NCBI GenBank assembly: GCA_963920635.1
Contig: OY987299.1
Location: 64,834,692-64,898,691, forward strand
From: Pseudeuparius sepicola
Taxonomy: Eukaryota > Arthropoda > Insecta > Coleoptera > Anthribidae
Reading direction: 5' to 3'
DNA length: 64,000 nucleotides
Made by a program: the position numbers and the translations under genes. This document shows positions 33,540 to 44,562 of this stretch, piece by piece. The notes beneath the pieces are model-generated. The model did no database searches. It was given only the letters and a program-made list of their open reading frames with translations, and was not told the origin of the DNA. Numbering within the stretch: the stretch's first letter is position 1; each line of letters opens with the position of its first letter.

Positions 33540-34051
33540 TTTTGTTAGTTCGTGCATGAATTGAAACAGGATAAAGAATTCATTCATGACTTAGAAAGCA
33601 TGAGACGCGAGTATGAGGCTACAAATAGAGATATGATTGTCACAATATCCACCCTCGAAATGAGCAAGAACTCTTTTCTAAATGAACTCCTGGAAATACA
33701 GAAAGAAGTTAAAGTCATGCGTCAAGAAATGTGTGCACCTAAACAACAGTGCTCGACTCATTCAACGCAGACAGAATCGGTATCCACCTGCATTGACAGC
33801 ATAGAGCTGAATCTTGGTTGAGACCTAAGTGAAAAATTTTCTAAACCTTCAAACAAGTTATTTATCCTCTCTGATGAGAATGGTAGAGTCCTTCAAGGAG
33901 CTCTGTCAGTTCATAAATACTTTGAAGATTTCTCCTTGCTTTCAATTATCAAGGGTGGTGTATCGTTTGACAAGATAATTGAAAACGCAGCCTGTTTAAC
34001 TAAAGACTTAAGGATAAGGATTATGTGATTGTTCTTGCGGGTTATAATGAT
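33540..34051 (+). pseudogene. LINE ORF1 fragment: coiled coil plus SGNH-type start (right arm copy)
   Basis: Same content as the left-arm copy: MHELKQDKEFIHDLESM, the heptad-rich coiled coil, a TGA, then LSDENGRVLQGAL, SIIKGGVSFDKIIENA. The first 89 residues differ from the left copy at only about five positions. A small frame disturbance precedes the VIVLAGYN block. Upstream of the Met the frame is closed, so the N-terminus is lost in both copies at the same place. Confidence 0.6.
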
Positions 34052-34114
34052 CTATTATGAAAATTGTAGAGCATAAAATTCTCTACAAATCTTGTTTTTT
34101 TATATGCTTAACCG

Positions 34115-34948
34115 CTTTTGAGATAAAGCGCAAAGAGCGCGCAGCGCTCAGACATACATGTCACAATACAAGGTCAACCATTAGTCTCGGTAAATAATAC
34201 GTCATACGAGTATAAAGTTAATTAATTACTAACTTGGTTAGGGAATAATTTAGAAACCCAGGAATAGGTTTGGGTGCTGCAAAATGAACTCCTGGATCAG
34301 ATGAACTACTGAACATAATATTTTACAACTGCAAATATGATTGTGGCTGCGGATGCAGGAAATCGGGGTTGCAATGTTCTTTAGTTTGTGGCCAGTGTAA
34401 TGGGCAAGCTTGCCTTAATGCTTCATCATATCAAATCGATCTTGGTGAAGAAAGTGCATTTGACCACGAAATCCTTGAGTTTAGAGAAAAAGATCCTTGA
34501 CAACGAAGATGATGAAAATTATTTGGAAATTTTCGAGCGACCAACTATTAAAGTTCAGGTAAATCCTCCCCACATTTGAACTTCAATTGTAGGAAATGTA
34601 TGATACATGATTACTAAATAAAGATATAATAAAAATATATTCACTCTATTCCTTTTCTACTTACAATATAATTAAAGATATATTAAAACATACTTAAAAT
34701 ATTTTACTTAACAATTTTTTTTATTACATTTAGTAGGTAAGTTATTAAACAAATATATCTGACAAATGAAAAATATTAAATATTATGTATTAATTAATAA
34801 ATAATGCAAATTATTCATAATTATGGATTTTTTAGTAATTAATTAACTTTATACGACGTATTATTTACCGGGATTTACGGTTAACCTTGCATTATGCCAT
34901 GTATGTTTGAGCGCTGCGCGCTCTCTGTGCTCTATCTCAAAAACAATT
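34115..34948. mobile_element. TIR element carrying a cysteine-rich coding remnant
   Basis: About 115 bp at 34115-34232 returns inverted at 34828-34948. The arms share TTTTGAGATA, GAGCGCGCAGCGCTC, GGTAAATAATACGTC and AAAGTTAATTAATTACTAA. They flank a cysteine-rich coding remnant. The outermost ends are not clearly defined, and the superfamily is unknown. Confidence 0.7.
34285..34500 (+). pseudogene. CxC (tesmin/TSO1-like) cysteine-rich protein remnant
   Basis: The frame encodes a cysteine-dense stretch: FYNCKYDCGCGCRKSGLQCS, then LVCGQCNGQACLN, then an acidic tail ending in EFREKDP and a stop at 34498. The spacing resembles the CxC/TCR motif of tesmin/TSO1-like proteins, which binds DNA through zinc, and of uncharacterised insect proteins linked with repeats. 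The start of the frame is not clear, and the protein appears to be the C-terminal part of something larger. Because it lies between inverted repeats, I infer it belongs to a mobile element. Confidence 0.55.
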
Positions 34949-35004
34949 CAATATCATTGGAACCATAGGAAGCGAGGGGAGCGGGGCGCGGGGCCAATTT
35001 TTGG

Positions 35005-36028
35005 TGGCTTATTAACTTTATTGTTTCTGACTTTACGCCATCCCAACCTGGAGCTTTCTTGTTTTTAGGCTATTTTTATTTATTGTATTTAATACCTCTG
35101 AGGGATTTGTTCCATGTAAATACATTGTATTTTTATTACTGTTTACTTCAGACTCAAAATTGTGAGGAACAAGTATTTTGTTGGCATATTCTTCACCCAC
35201 TTTACTGTAGTAAGATGAATTCATTCAAATTTTTTTGTCAGATATTAAATTACTTTCTGCTTTTATTTCTTTTATTTCACCTTTAGCTTTATTTTTACCA
35301 CAAAGATCGTTTACCGCTTTCCAGAATGCCGAGGAATTATTTTTGTTTTTATTGATAATTTTATTAGTATAATTTGATTTTTCTTTTTGTACTAGCATTC
35401 TTACGTCATTTTTGTAGTTGTTATAGTTGTGCTTTAGTTTATCGTTATTTGGGTTTCGTAATACCTCTTTGTACAATGTATTTTTCTTATCTATAGCTTC
35501 AATAGTCTTATTTGTAATCCATTTCTTCCCTCTATCTTTGCCTTCTTCTTTTATTTTAAGTTCTCCTGTACTTTTATCTATGTAATATTTTATAGTATTG
35601 ATAAATATTTCTGTAGCTTCATTGATATCAGCCACATCGTACACATTGTCCAATCTTTCTTTCCCCAGGTCACATTTTAAGTTTTTATAATTTATATATT
35701 TCCAACAGTAATGTTCCTTGTGATTTGATTCATTTGTGTTAAACACAAATGGTAGCAACAGTAGGACTGGATGATGATCGGTAATATCACTCTGGATAAT
35801 GAAAGATTTGGCGACTTCTACTCTACTCCAAGATTGTTCCTTGACAAAAATATGGTCTATGCAGGTCTTTGTTTTTTCTCTTGTTACCCCATTTACATAA
35901 GAGGCAAAAAAGTTATATGTTGACATTATGTTTTTGTATTCTTTGGTATTTTCATCGTCCTTCTGTAAATCTGTGTTCATGTCACCTATTAGGACATGGA
36001 AAGGTATGGATTCAGACATTAAATACAT
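35005..36028 (-). pseudogene. LINE fragment: endonuclease C-terminus and RT start
   Basis: On the minus strand a 267-codon frame shows LIGDMNTDLQKD, TCIDHIFVK and SDITDHHPVLLLL, the last three blocks of an APE-type endonuclease. It is followed by a linker with KKWITNKTIEAIDKKNTLYK and AFWKAVNDLCG. After a stop, the following frame reads NSSYYSKVGEEYANKIL, and KAPGWDGVKSETIK starts the RT before sequence ends near 35005. Both the N-terminal half of the endonuclease and nearly all of the RT are missing. It differs from the other LINEs in the window and is AT-rich. Confidence 0.8.
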
Positions 36029-36783
36029 TGTAAAAAGTTGTTAAGCTTATTGCAGCATTAAGAAAAATCCATAAGTCATAAATTGGGGACATAGAAAACT
36101 GGCAGAGTTCCCAATGACTATGCGGGTACATTTTTGGACCACTTTTTCCTAATTTTAGTATATCTATGCTAAATCGAAATGGACTGAAATCTATGCGATA
36201 AAAAATGCTACAACAACATAAAATACCATTCAAGATTCTTACCAAATAAAATGAATCTCTCGAAAATTTATTGCACCAGGTCGTCCCGCCACTAATGGAC
36301 TAGCAGAATGATACTGTCATACATTAAAAATTAAATGACAATTATTGATTAATAGCCAGGCACCAACAGGAAAAACAGATATAGATCCACACTGATACAA
36401 CCTTCAGGATGTCACATAATTTAGTATTTCTTTGCAGACTTTGAGTGTTTGCCGCCTCCACAATACCCCTCAGCCAACCGCCAGAGTGTCTTTTATACAT
36501 TGGGAGACACAACTATACTAAGAGATAAGAAATTTGCTTTAGAAAATCACTAAATAGTTGCTAGCTCTCCATCTTGCATTAGTTTTTCTAATAGGAATAT
36601 TCGACAATCATATACCACACTTTTAAAGAATTTTTATGATAGCAATGGCTAACTTACATTATTATTATCGGGTTTTAAAAAATGGCCAAAATTACTCATA
36701 ACAATTATTCATACGGTTACAACGATGTTACCAGAAAGTAACCTACATTATTCAACAAGGAAGTAATGATGGTTAATAGTTAT
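36029..36783. other. AT-rich region, no gene recognised
   Basis: A 77-codon minus-strand frame at 36012-36245 has no recognisable motif. No inverted repeats were found until the hAT MITE. Confidence 0.35.
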
Positions 36784-37311
36784 CAGGGACTCTTTAAAAT
36801 AAGGGGACCCAGCATTATACTTTCCAAAGATAGGCCTATTCTTTCATCATTCTAATGGTCTCAGTAATGCCAAGTATGCCATTTTATTGGAGAATCTATG
36901 AATATAACAGGTACTTTGATTGTTAGTAAAAATAAATAATGGTTTCCATGATTTCTAAAAATTAGATTTGACAATGTTGTGTCTACAATTACAGAATATG
37001 GCAACTGTCAAATGAAACAAATTTATTGTATAGTTTAAATTCTTTAATTGTCACATCTGAGTATCAGAAAGTTAGAAAACTTAAAAATTGTGAATTATGA
37101 TGGGACATTTTTTGCCTCCTTTAGAATCTATAGCACTATCTATCACATAAAACCTGATGGTAGTTGGACACTGACATATAACATAACCTTGTACCAGCCC
37201 ACTTATGTGGTCTCCTTGGAGTATACAGAAAACAAACTTCCCCTCAAGGCTTCACTTTTCCTATGTGATAGACTGTGAAATGCTGGGTCCCCTTATTTTA
37301 AAGAGTCCCTG
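36784..37311. mobile_element. 528-bp hAT-type MITE
   Basis: Ends CAGGGACTCTTTAAAATAAG and its complement are well matched over about 30 bases. The flanks are ATAGTTAT (36776-36783) and TTAGTTAT (37312-37319), an 8-bp duplication with one mismatch. The CAGGG end and 8-bp target identify a hAT-type element. The internal open frame at 37048-37278 has no recognised domain. Confidence 0.85.
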
Positions 37312-38529
37312 TTAGTTATTAATCTGGAAGATAGTCTTCAATACAAACTTAAGGCGAAATTATACATGAAAATGACTGATAATTTCTGCAAAACAGTTAT
37401 CACTTGAAGTTAAATGGCGACTTCTGTTGATGAGCGATATTGATCGCGTGCACGACCCTGGATAAAAAACAACGAAACTCTTGTTTGTTGGATTAAGTGG
37501 TTCATTTTTTAATTTGTTGGGATTTTTTTAATTTGGACTAATATTGTGGCATTCATCGTATTAATATTGTAGGTGATTCCACTTTTTACAAATAAACTTT
37601 TAATTAGTAAGGACATACAAAGATGTATCAAATATAAACCGGACTGATTTTTTTAATTGTGGAGGGGTCCGTGCAGTGGCAGATGTTTGGCCGCCCGTCT
37701 GCAGAATATAATAAAAAAATTCTTTCGAGTTATAAAAACAAGGCTTTTCCGTCTCTTGTGATTACCTAAGAGGTCATTGCTAAAAATTATTAGGTAGGTA
37801 TAACAAAAATAATAATATGTATTCTCAAAAATATGTAACTCAAGAGTAAAGTACTCTTATTTTTTAAAATACGGTAAAAAGTTACTTACAAAAGTTGTTT
37901 GGAATCAAAAGTAGATGTCAGATTTAAAGTCACAGCCACCTAGTCAAAAAAAGAAATTTAACTTTTTTTGTATTTTTTCGACCAACCTGTGTATTACAAA
38001 AAAACAAAATACCGCAAGCGCAACTTATTATCGGATAATACATGAATATGCTACTAAACTTTAATTTTGTTCGATTAGCAGCTAGAAATTTAAATTAAAC
38101 GAAATAAGGGTTTAAGAATATTAAACATTTGTGTCCAACTTTCTGCCGGTCACTGTATTTATAACAATAAAATACCACAGTCTATCAGTCTTATTATAAT
38201 GGAGTAATATGTTTTGGGTCTGGTAGAATTTCCAGACTGAAAGGAACAAGGTAAATGTTTCTTTAAAATAAGAAAGAAAAATAAACTAAAAATGTAAAAA
38301 GAATTAGTATTAAAGTAATAATGTAACGTAACTGAAAATAAATATATTTTGCATCGGAAAAAAATACAGGTAGGAACTTGTAAAAATAAATAAAACATTT
38401 TCTTCTAAATGGAACAAAAAAAAATTTCTAAAATATTGTGGTTATTCCTTAGGTACAAGGCACAAGATACAAGTTAAACGAATGGTACTTTCCTGGTTTT
38501 AACACTGGCAAACTCTGATATTATATCAC

Positions 38530-38725
38530 TGATATTTTATTGTATCAAGTAGGATACTTTCAATGGAAATTACTGCTAAATCGGTTAATCTCTTCTGGCT
38601 CATAGAAGACCTTAGATAGGTTTTTTATAAATTTTAATTTGGAAAATGATCTCTCCGCAGATGCTACGGTAACTGGCAAGCACAAAAGTATTCAGCGGAA
38701 AACTATTCGTGAGAGAATTTTTGAA
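38530..38725 (-). pseudogene. hAT transposase C-terminal dimerisation domain remnant
   Basis: On the minus strand the pieces FPLNTFVLASY, RSFSKLKFIKNLSKV (the ERSFS.LK.IK block, with the Glu lost) and MSQKRLTDLAVISIES occur in order, across frame changes. This is the hallmark C-terminal hATC domain, where the RLT.LA.ISIE segment helps form the transposase dimer. The rest of the transposase is absent, cut off on its N-terminal side by the mariner remnant. Confidence 0.75.
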
Positions 38726-38884
38726 CAAGTACTCTAAAACAGTTCTTGGACATCTGCTGCCGGGTCAGCTCGCCCCTGGATCCGTGACCTTGAAGAAGTT
38801 GATGTGCAGATGGCCTGTACCGTTAGGGAGAGGGGAAACCGACTGCAATTTGCTTAAGTTCCTTTAGTATGAAAAGAAACCATT

Positions 38885-39410
38885 AGGGAGACAGAAGTGC
38901 ATGTCTCTGTGGAGCAATGGATTATAATCAAATTTTGGCCAAGGGAAGGGTGAACACAACCAAAACTTTGTGACGATTACAGGCACAGTTTGGAGAAAAC
39001 ACCTTGTCAAGAACCCATGCATTTGCATGGCACAAAGAATTTTCTGGAGGGCATGAAAAGGTCGAGAAAGACAGTCACGGTCGCCGCCCAAGTACAAGTG
39101 TGGCCGGCCAGGTAATGGCAACAGTGTTTTTTCATGGGCAACCTACTTTTCACGTTGACTTTACTCAATGAACGATGCACGGTTAATGCGCAATATTATT
39201 GTGAAATACTGGATGCTTTGAAATTGTCGTTTCGAAGGAAAAGGAAGAAGCAATCGCCAGGCCTCATGCGGCCAATGCCACAAGTTAAAAATTTATGCAT
39301 TGGGCTGGTAAATGCTGGAACATCTGCCATATAGTCCCAACTTGTCCCCTTGTGACTTCTATCTTTTTGGACCTCTCAAAGAAGCTCCCAATCCGATGGG
39401 AAAAATGTAG
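38885..39410 (+). pseudogene. Mariner transposase remnant
   Basis: In order, across several frames: EQWIIIKF, TLSRTHAFAWHKEFSGG, KDSHGRRPSTS, VFFHGQPTFHVDFT, TVNAQYYCEILDALKLSF and, near the end, YSPNLSPCDFYLFGPLKEA. These correspond to the N-terminal helix-turn-helix region, linker and DDE/D domain of mariner transposases (RW..F..G...V.D..R.GRPS; NA.YY; YSPDL.PCD..LFP.LK). The region between the second and third catalytic residues is shortened. The copy is inactive. Confidence 0.8.
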
Positions 39411-39834
39411 TTTTAGGGCAGGAGATTATGTAGAAAAATAATATATGTTTCTAAGCTTAATTAAATAAAGTAAGAATATTTTACAAAATGAATCCAATAT
39501 ATATTAGATACACTCTCATACATACATAGCACTATTATTTTTTGCAGAATAAACATTATTTCTTTGAATAGGTGCCCTTAATTTCAAACTTTGCAAAAGT
39601 GAACAACCTTGAAACAGTACAATCGCCGGAATTAGTTGACCAAATCGTGACTCCAAACTATTAAAACTAATATCACACAACAATATGTATATTAGCCCAA
39701 ATTATTGAGAAATTAAACAAATAACAGAAAATTGCCACTTAATCCAACAAACAAGGGTTTTGTTGCTTTGTTTCCTCCAGGGGAGTGCATACGACCAATG
39801 AGTATGAAATTAGTAATCTAGTAAGAAAGAAAGA
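39411..39834. other. AT-rich spacer
   Basis: Contains the right inverted end of the 37.5-39.8 kb element, and otherwise nothing recognised. Confidence 0.4.
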
Positions 39835-40690
39835 ACCTTTATTTAAATAGGAAACCCTAATATACAAATGATTGACTTATAGTTAACTTACTTAGTAGGA
39901 AGTCAACAACAGTCATAACAACACATACACAAATATGTAACAAAATAATTTGAATGTGATACACAACCACCAGAAAAACATACCTTACTAATAATTATAA
40001 GAAAGCACAAATACAAGGCATTAGTTTACTAATTGGCTTTAATATCATCTAATAATCTTTTCCTAATAATTCTAAGCAAGGTCGAACTCTTAATCTCATC
40101 CGACAACATATTGAACTCCCTGGATCCCTTGAAAAAGAGCGAGTTCATTGAATTTCTATTACCAAGTCAATCGATGTGAAAGTCGCAGTTTCTTCTTGTT
40201 GAATAATTGTGTATGTCAATGTTTAGACTTATAAATTCCTGAAAGTAAGGTGGGGCTAAGTTGTGCAATATCTTAAAGATGAAAACCATTGTTAGGTAGT
40301 ATAACCTTTTGTTTACTGGCAGCCACTTTAGAACATCAAGCATGACTGCCACTGGCGCACATCTGCCAATCTTTAGTATTATTCGCATTCCACAGTTCTG
40401 CAGTTTTTGTAGCTGTCCAATTTGATTGGAATTAAACATATAACTCACTGAAGCACAATAATCAAAATGTGGCTGAATGATTGATTGGAAAACTGTGATT
40501 TTAGAATTCATGGATAAATTTTTGGATATTCGAGAAAACAAATAAAGTTTTTTTTATATCTTCTTATAAATATATTGAAATTGACTGCTAAATGCCAAGA
40601 TATTATCTATTTGAAAACCGAGATATTTAGTAGACTCGACAATGGTAAGAACACTAATTCTAGTTGTAATCCAATGTTGTAACTTACCTC
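39835..40690 (-). pseudogene. Jockey/CR1-like LINE 3' end (RT thumb)
   Basis: On the minus strand, TIVESTKYLGFQIDNILAF leads into a 124-codon frame: FSRISKNLSMNSKITVFQSI, then IQPHFDYCASVSYMFN, LQKLQNCGMRIIL and a tail with LAPPYFQEFI and YSTRRNCDFHID. These are the thumb and C-terminal blocks of a Jockey-superfamily RT. Sequence upstream of the thumb is missing, so this is a 5'-truncated copy, as most LINE insertions are. The 3' end near 39835 has an AATAAA-like stretch on the minus strand. Confidence 0.8.
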
Positions 40691-40827
40691 TATCAAGGCT
40701 ATCAAATTGACTATTGGCTCTTGATCGCACTGAACTGCATCCAAGTGGAGAGGATATTCCATGGTCGACGCTCTTACTTTTGCTCCTGAAAATAAGTTAA
40801 AGGATAATCTTGATGGTTATGGTCTAA

Positions 40828-41516
40828 GATCCCCAATAAGCTCGACCTATCCTCATCTGTATTACTAATGAAAGGTATTTTTTTTATATATAAAAGATAA
40901 TGTATAACAAATCACGCATGAGTTGCCTAATCATATCCTTACACTACTACAATCATATCCTTACACTAATTACAATTAGTTGAACTAACCCTTTTTTAGT
41001 AGAGTGCCCTTTCTGTAGCTTTTACATTAAAATGTTATTAAGGAACCTGGATAATGATGATAAATTAGGTAGGTTTGGAAGGTCTAGGCCACTTTGATTT
41101 TTCCTAAAAATAACTAATTTTTCACAACAATAAAGTGACCTTGTAGGTTTTACGACAAAATGTTATTAAGGAAACTTGTTCAGAATGAAAAACTGAGTAA
41201 GTTTGAGAAATTTCAAAGTCTAAGACCACTTTAATTTTTAGCCTTTTCTCACTTTCTTTTAGAAAAGTATATTTTCTGTAGCTTTTACATCAAAATAATA
41301 TTAAGGAAATTTATTCATGATGAAAAACTGGGTAAGTGTAAAAAATTTCAAAACCTTTAGGGCCAAAAAAACTTGATTAAATAATTATTTTTAGTTAAAG
41401 GTACCTGTGCAAGGATACGAATATGCAACCTATGTGCGATTTGTTTGTTTATCCATTATCTTTTATAAGAAATACCTTTATTATGAATACAGATGAGGGT
41501 AGGTTGAGCTTATTCG
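40828..41516. mobile_element. MITE-like element with internal tandem repeats
   Basis: 40828-40955 returns inverted at 41400-41516, sharing AATAAGCTC.ACCTA, CCTCATCTGTATT, AAAGGTATTT and AAAAGATAATG. Between them are about three degenerate direct repeats with TTCTGTAGCTTTTACAT, AATGTTATTAAGGAA and GACCACTTT. No coding capacity. Confidence 0.7.
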
Positions 41517-42518
41517 GTATTTTGTACTATTAGTTAGATAATACAATCGTTTTTTTGTGTCTGTTGCAAAGAGAGATGTATTAAGTAAAACTCATTTTAC
41601 TGCCTCATCAAGTTTTCAGAAATATACGTTTCCTTTTTCTGGGATATAACAAATCAACACTGTCAATCTAATAGCATACAAATATTGTTACTTACTTTAT
41701 AAGTGGATTATAATATAGGAATGGAGAAACAAATCTAAGTCTATGTTTACATGTAAAATGAAATGAATGCTAATGTTAAAAGACATTTTTTTATAATTTA
41801 TAATAATTGTTGGTAGTCTATTATGAAATGGGTTCATTTCAAAAAACCAACTTCAATATTGGGCCCTTCACCCCAGCAACCCTCACTGTGAAATGTTAAA
41901 CGGCATCCTCCACCTAGTGACAATCAAGTAGACAAAGACTTCCTGGGCTTCTACCATTTATTGCAGATTAAGACACATTTAGGTTCTTTTTAACGTTTCG
42001 GCCTTTTTTTGTGGCCATCATCAGGTTTTTAAAATTGTTAACAAAAATGTTTAAAATTTTTTTGTTAAAATTAAAATTCCATAAACGACATGGACAAATT
42101 AAAAAATTAAAAAATCTCCACTAGTGCACAATTGATCTTTACATGGTTTGACAAAAATTCTTACAACATTCTGTGTAGAGTTTAAAAATATTTTAACATG
42201 TTATTTCAATTCAATTTAAAGGACACACAATTCCCTATACAATTGTCAAAGAAACAGGATCGGTTGCTTGGTTCATAAATATGAAAAAAATATATCCTAC
42301 CAATGCATAAAATTTGTTTTCTGAAGTGTTCTCTCAATTGTAACATTTTATCTAAATGGTCTCAAATATATTGCATGATTCTATCATTAGTAAATTTACC
42401 GAGCTACGCAAGAATGTTTGCATTAAAGGGCATTATTAGATTATTAGATGAGAATTTTAATTGTTAAAAAATTGAATAGGTTTCAGCTGCGTGCATGTAA
42501 ATGTTAATAAAGAGGAAG
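41517..42518. other. AT-rich region with one hammerhead-like core lacking stem I
   Basis: On the minus strand at about 41990-42027, CTGATGATGGCC...GGCCGAAACG resembles the Penelope-type ribozyme core, but the flanks cannot form stem I. No gene is recognised. Confidence 0.4.
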
Positions 42519-42555
42519 AGGTGTATTTTCGTGCAAATTATATTTGTAAAATTAG

Positions 42556-42600
42556 CATGGTAAAGCACTTTCGGCTACATAGCCATCATCAGTACCACCT
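42556..42600 (-). ncRNA. Hammerhead-like ribozyme motif, left arm
   Basis: On the minus strand: GTGGTA, CTGATGA, a bulged T, stem II GGCT/AGCC with loop ATGT, GAA, a short stem III in AGTGCT, then TTACCAT. Stem I pairs GTGGTA with TACCAT over six positions, the last a G-U. Stem II is perfect over four pairs. The bulge between the core and stem II and the two-pair stem III are departures from the textbook form. Confidence 0.5.
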
Positions 42601-43435
42601 AAAAGAGAGCATGACAAATTAGAGCAACTGAGTCTGATATGTATAAAAAGACGATGGAAAACCCATGTCACACATTAAAATGTCAAATTAACATAACAAC
42701 CATAAGCTTAACACATATTATGTAAATTATTTTAAACAAAATTTATCAACGTAAAATGGAACGACCGATTGCCATGCAAGACTGTGACTTTCGAGAAGTA
42801 ACTAAATCGGGCGGAAGACCCCAGACAGTGTCAACAAAGACCGCGAAATATGAAATAGGCGTGCCAAAGAATATTCCAACCGGCAAAGATGAAAGCCAAA
42901 AAATATTTTATGAAATAAAAAAATTCTTTATATTTAAATAAAATATTTTTTTGGCTTTCATCTTTGTCGGTTAGAATATTCTTTGGCACGCCTATGCTCA
43001 ATTTCATACTTCGCGGTCTTTGTTGACACTGTCTATAAAAATATTTTATGTAAATAAAAAAATCTTTATATTTACATAAAAAAATTTCGGCTTTCATCTT
43101 TGCCGGTTGGAATATTCTTTGGCATGCCTATGCCCAATTTCATACTTCGCGGTCTCACACTGCATTGCATGGCAATCGGTCGTTCCATTTTACCATGATA
43201 AATTTTGTTTACAATAATTTACATAATATGTGTTAAGCTTATGGCTGTGATGTTAATTTGACATTTTAATGTGTGACATGGGTTTTCCATCGTCTTTTTA
43301 TATCTGTATTAGACTCAGTTGCTCTAATTTTCTGTACACACCTGACATGTGAGTATCACATAGCCAAAGAAATTTAGTTCCTCTTGTTCATATAAGTCAT
43401 CAACTTTTCTCTAAGTTGTGTCATGCTCTCTTTTA

Positions 43436-43480
43436 GGTGGTACTGATGATGGCCATGTAGTCGAAAGCGCTTTACCATGC
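43436..43480 (+). ncRNA. Hammerhead-like ribozyme motif, right arm
   Basis: CTGATGA at 43443-43449, GAA at 43463-43465. Stem I: GTGGTA (43437-43442) with TACCAT (43473-43478). Stem II: GGC (43451-43453) with GTC (43460-43462), one G-U pair, after bulged T43450. Stem III is the palindrome AGCGCT (43466-43471), with H17 = U43472. As in the 10.2-kb motif, stem III has no loop and could only form between two molecules. Confidence 0.5.
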
Positions 43481-44562
43481 TAATTTTACAAATATAATTT
43501 GCACGAAAATACACCTCTTCCTCTTTATTTTAATTGTTGTTAGTGTCAACATAAATAAACACATTTTTCTGTAATTACAGCACTGCTTGCAGTTTTTATT
43601 TAAATTTGGTACAGGCTACTACAAAAATTGTATTAAGTCAAACTTGGTATGGCTGTTAGGGGGTGCCCACGGCAGTCATGTGACTGTGATTTTTTATGTG
43701 TATTTTTTTCACAAATAGCCTTAAAAATTTGCTTAACCTTGTATCATATATTCTAGCTGTTGCACAGTTTCACAGAAAACTTTATTTTTGTAATGTGCAG
43801 GGTGGGCCAAATTGGACACTTTTAAAGGGAAACTCCTATTTTTAATAGAGATAGACGAAAACTGATATCGGTGTCTGAGGCTCATTTTTTATGATAAACT
43901 TAATGGCGAAAACCGCAAAGCGATATCTGTCACCGTTCTTGAGTTACAGGGTGTTTTTCAAGAATGTGCATTTTCGAAAAGTGGCCGTAACTTTTTTCGG
44001 GTTGAAAATTTTGTGTTTCTGTAAAAACATTCATAAAGCACTTTTTTAAGTAGAATCCAATATTGCTACTAGATTTTTTTTTTCAAGTCAATGGTTTAAG
44101 AGTTACCGATGAAAAATTGTTTTTTAAATGGAACACCCTGTATATTTTTGCATTTTTTTAATAAAGCAAAAAATTACCATTCCAACAATATATAACACTT
44201 AATCATTTACTTAAGTAATTATCAATTACTAATAGTTTTTATGATTTCATGTGTACAGGGTTTTTCCCTATATTTTTCAACCCACCCTAGAACCTCCATT
44301 TTTGATCCTAGGAAAAAACTTTTTATATGAAAGTTATAGGATTTTTTACGAGCCATTTGAATCTGTTAACAGATGAAACAAATGGACGTCGGAAAATTGA
44401 GAAAAATATATAAACTTTTGTTTTTTAAATGGAACACCCTGTATATTTTTGGATTTTTGAAATCTACTGGTTCTTCTGATTCTAACGATATATATATGTT
44501 ACATACTTGCTCCACCCGCCTGCTCAGTATTTCACGTTGCATAATTTGACTACATAGTGTAA

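Larger units (their letters stand above)
28995..34051. repeat. 5-kb imperfect inverted duplication
   Basis: Outer arms 28995-29965 and 33118-34051 are inverted copies, including the ORF1 fragment and a poly-C/poly-G run (29752-29763 and 33314-33328). Inner arms 30060-30899 and 31376-32235 are also inverted copies, around a 475-bp centre. About 95 bases on the left and 880 on the right (32236-33117) have no partner. Right-arm homology ends exactly where a TIR element begins. Confidence 0.85.
37457..39778. mobile_element. TIR element with hAT and mariner remnants inside
   Basis: CTTGTTTGTTGGATTAAGTG at about 37482-37501 returns inverted at about 39735-39755. The similarity extends outward to CCCTGGA/TCCAGGG. 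Inside are a hAT dimerisation-domain scrap (minus strand) and a mariner transposase scrap (plus strand). The flanks show only loose resemblance (GTGCACGA and GTGCATACGA). Confidence 0.55.
42519..43535. mobile_element. 1-kb palindrome with outward-facing hammerhead motifs (Penelope terminal-repeat-like)
   Basis: The two arms share long blocks such as CACCTCTTCCTCTTTATT, TTACATAATATGTGTTAAGC and GGAACGACCGATTGCCATGC in inverted order. Near each outer edge lies a hammerhead-like core on the outward-reading strand. Between them, CATCTTTGCCGGTTGGAATA-type sequence occurs three times, two copies forming a hairpin (about 42858-42995) and the third belonging to the right arm. Open frames inside are shadows of the hairpin. 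The right arm has an extra stretch of about 100 bases near 43330-43430. Confidence 0.65.

Noticed and set aside
41988..42027. CTGATGATGGCC...GGCCGAAACG on the minus strand as a fifth hammerhead
   Set aside because: Stem II forms, but the flanks (AAAAAC and AAAAAG) cannot pair as stem I, so the fold is incomplete.
42756..43097. Two similar short frames on opposite strands in the 42.5-43.5 kb palindrome
   Set aside because: They are similar because the DNA is an inverted repeat, not because a protein is conserved; many differences break the frame.
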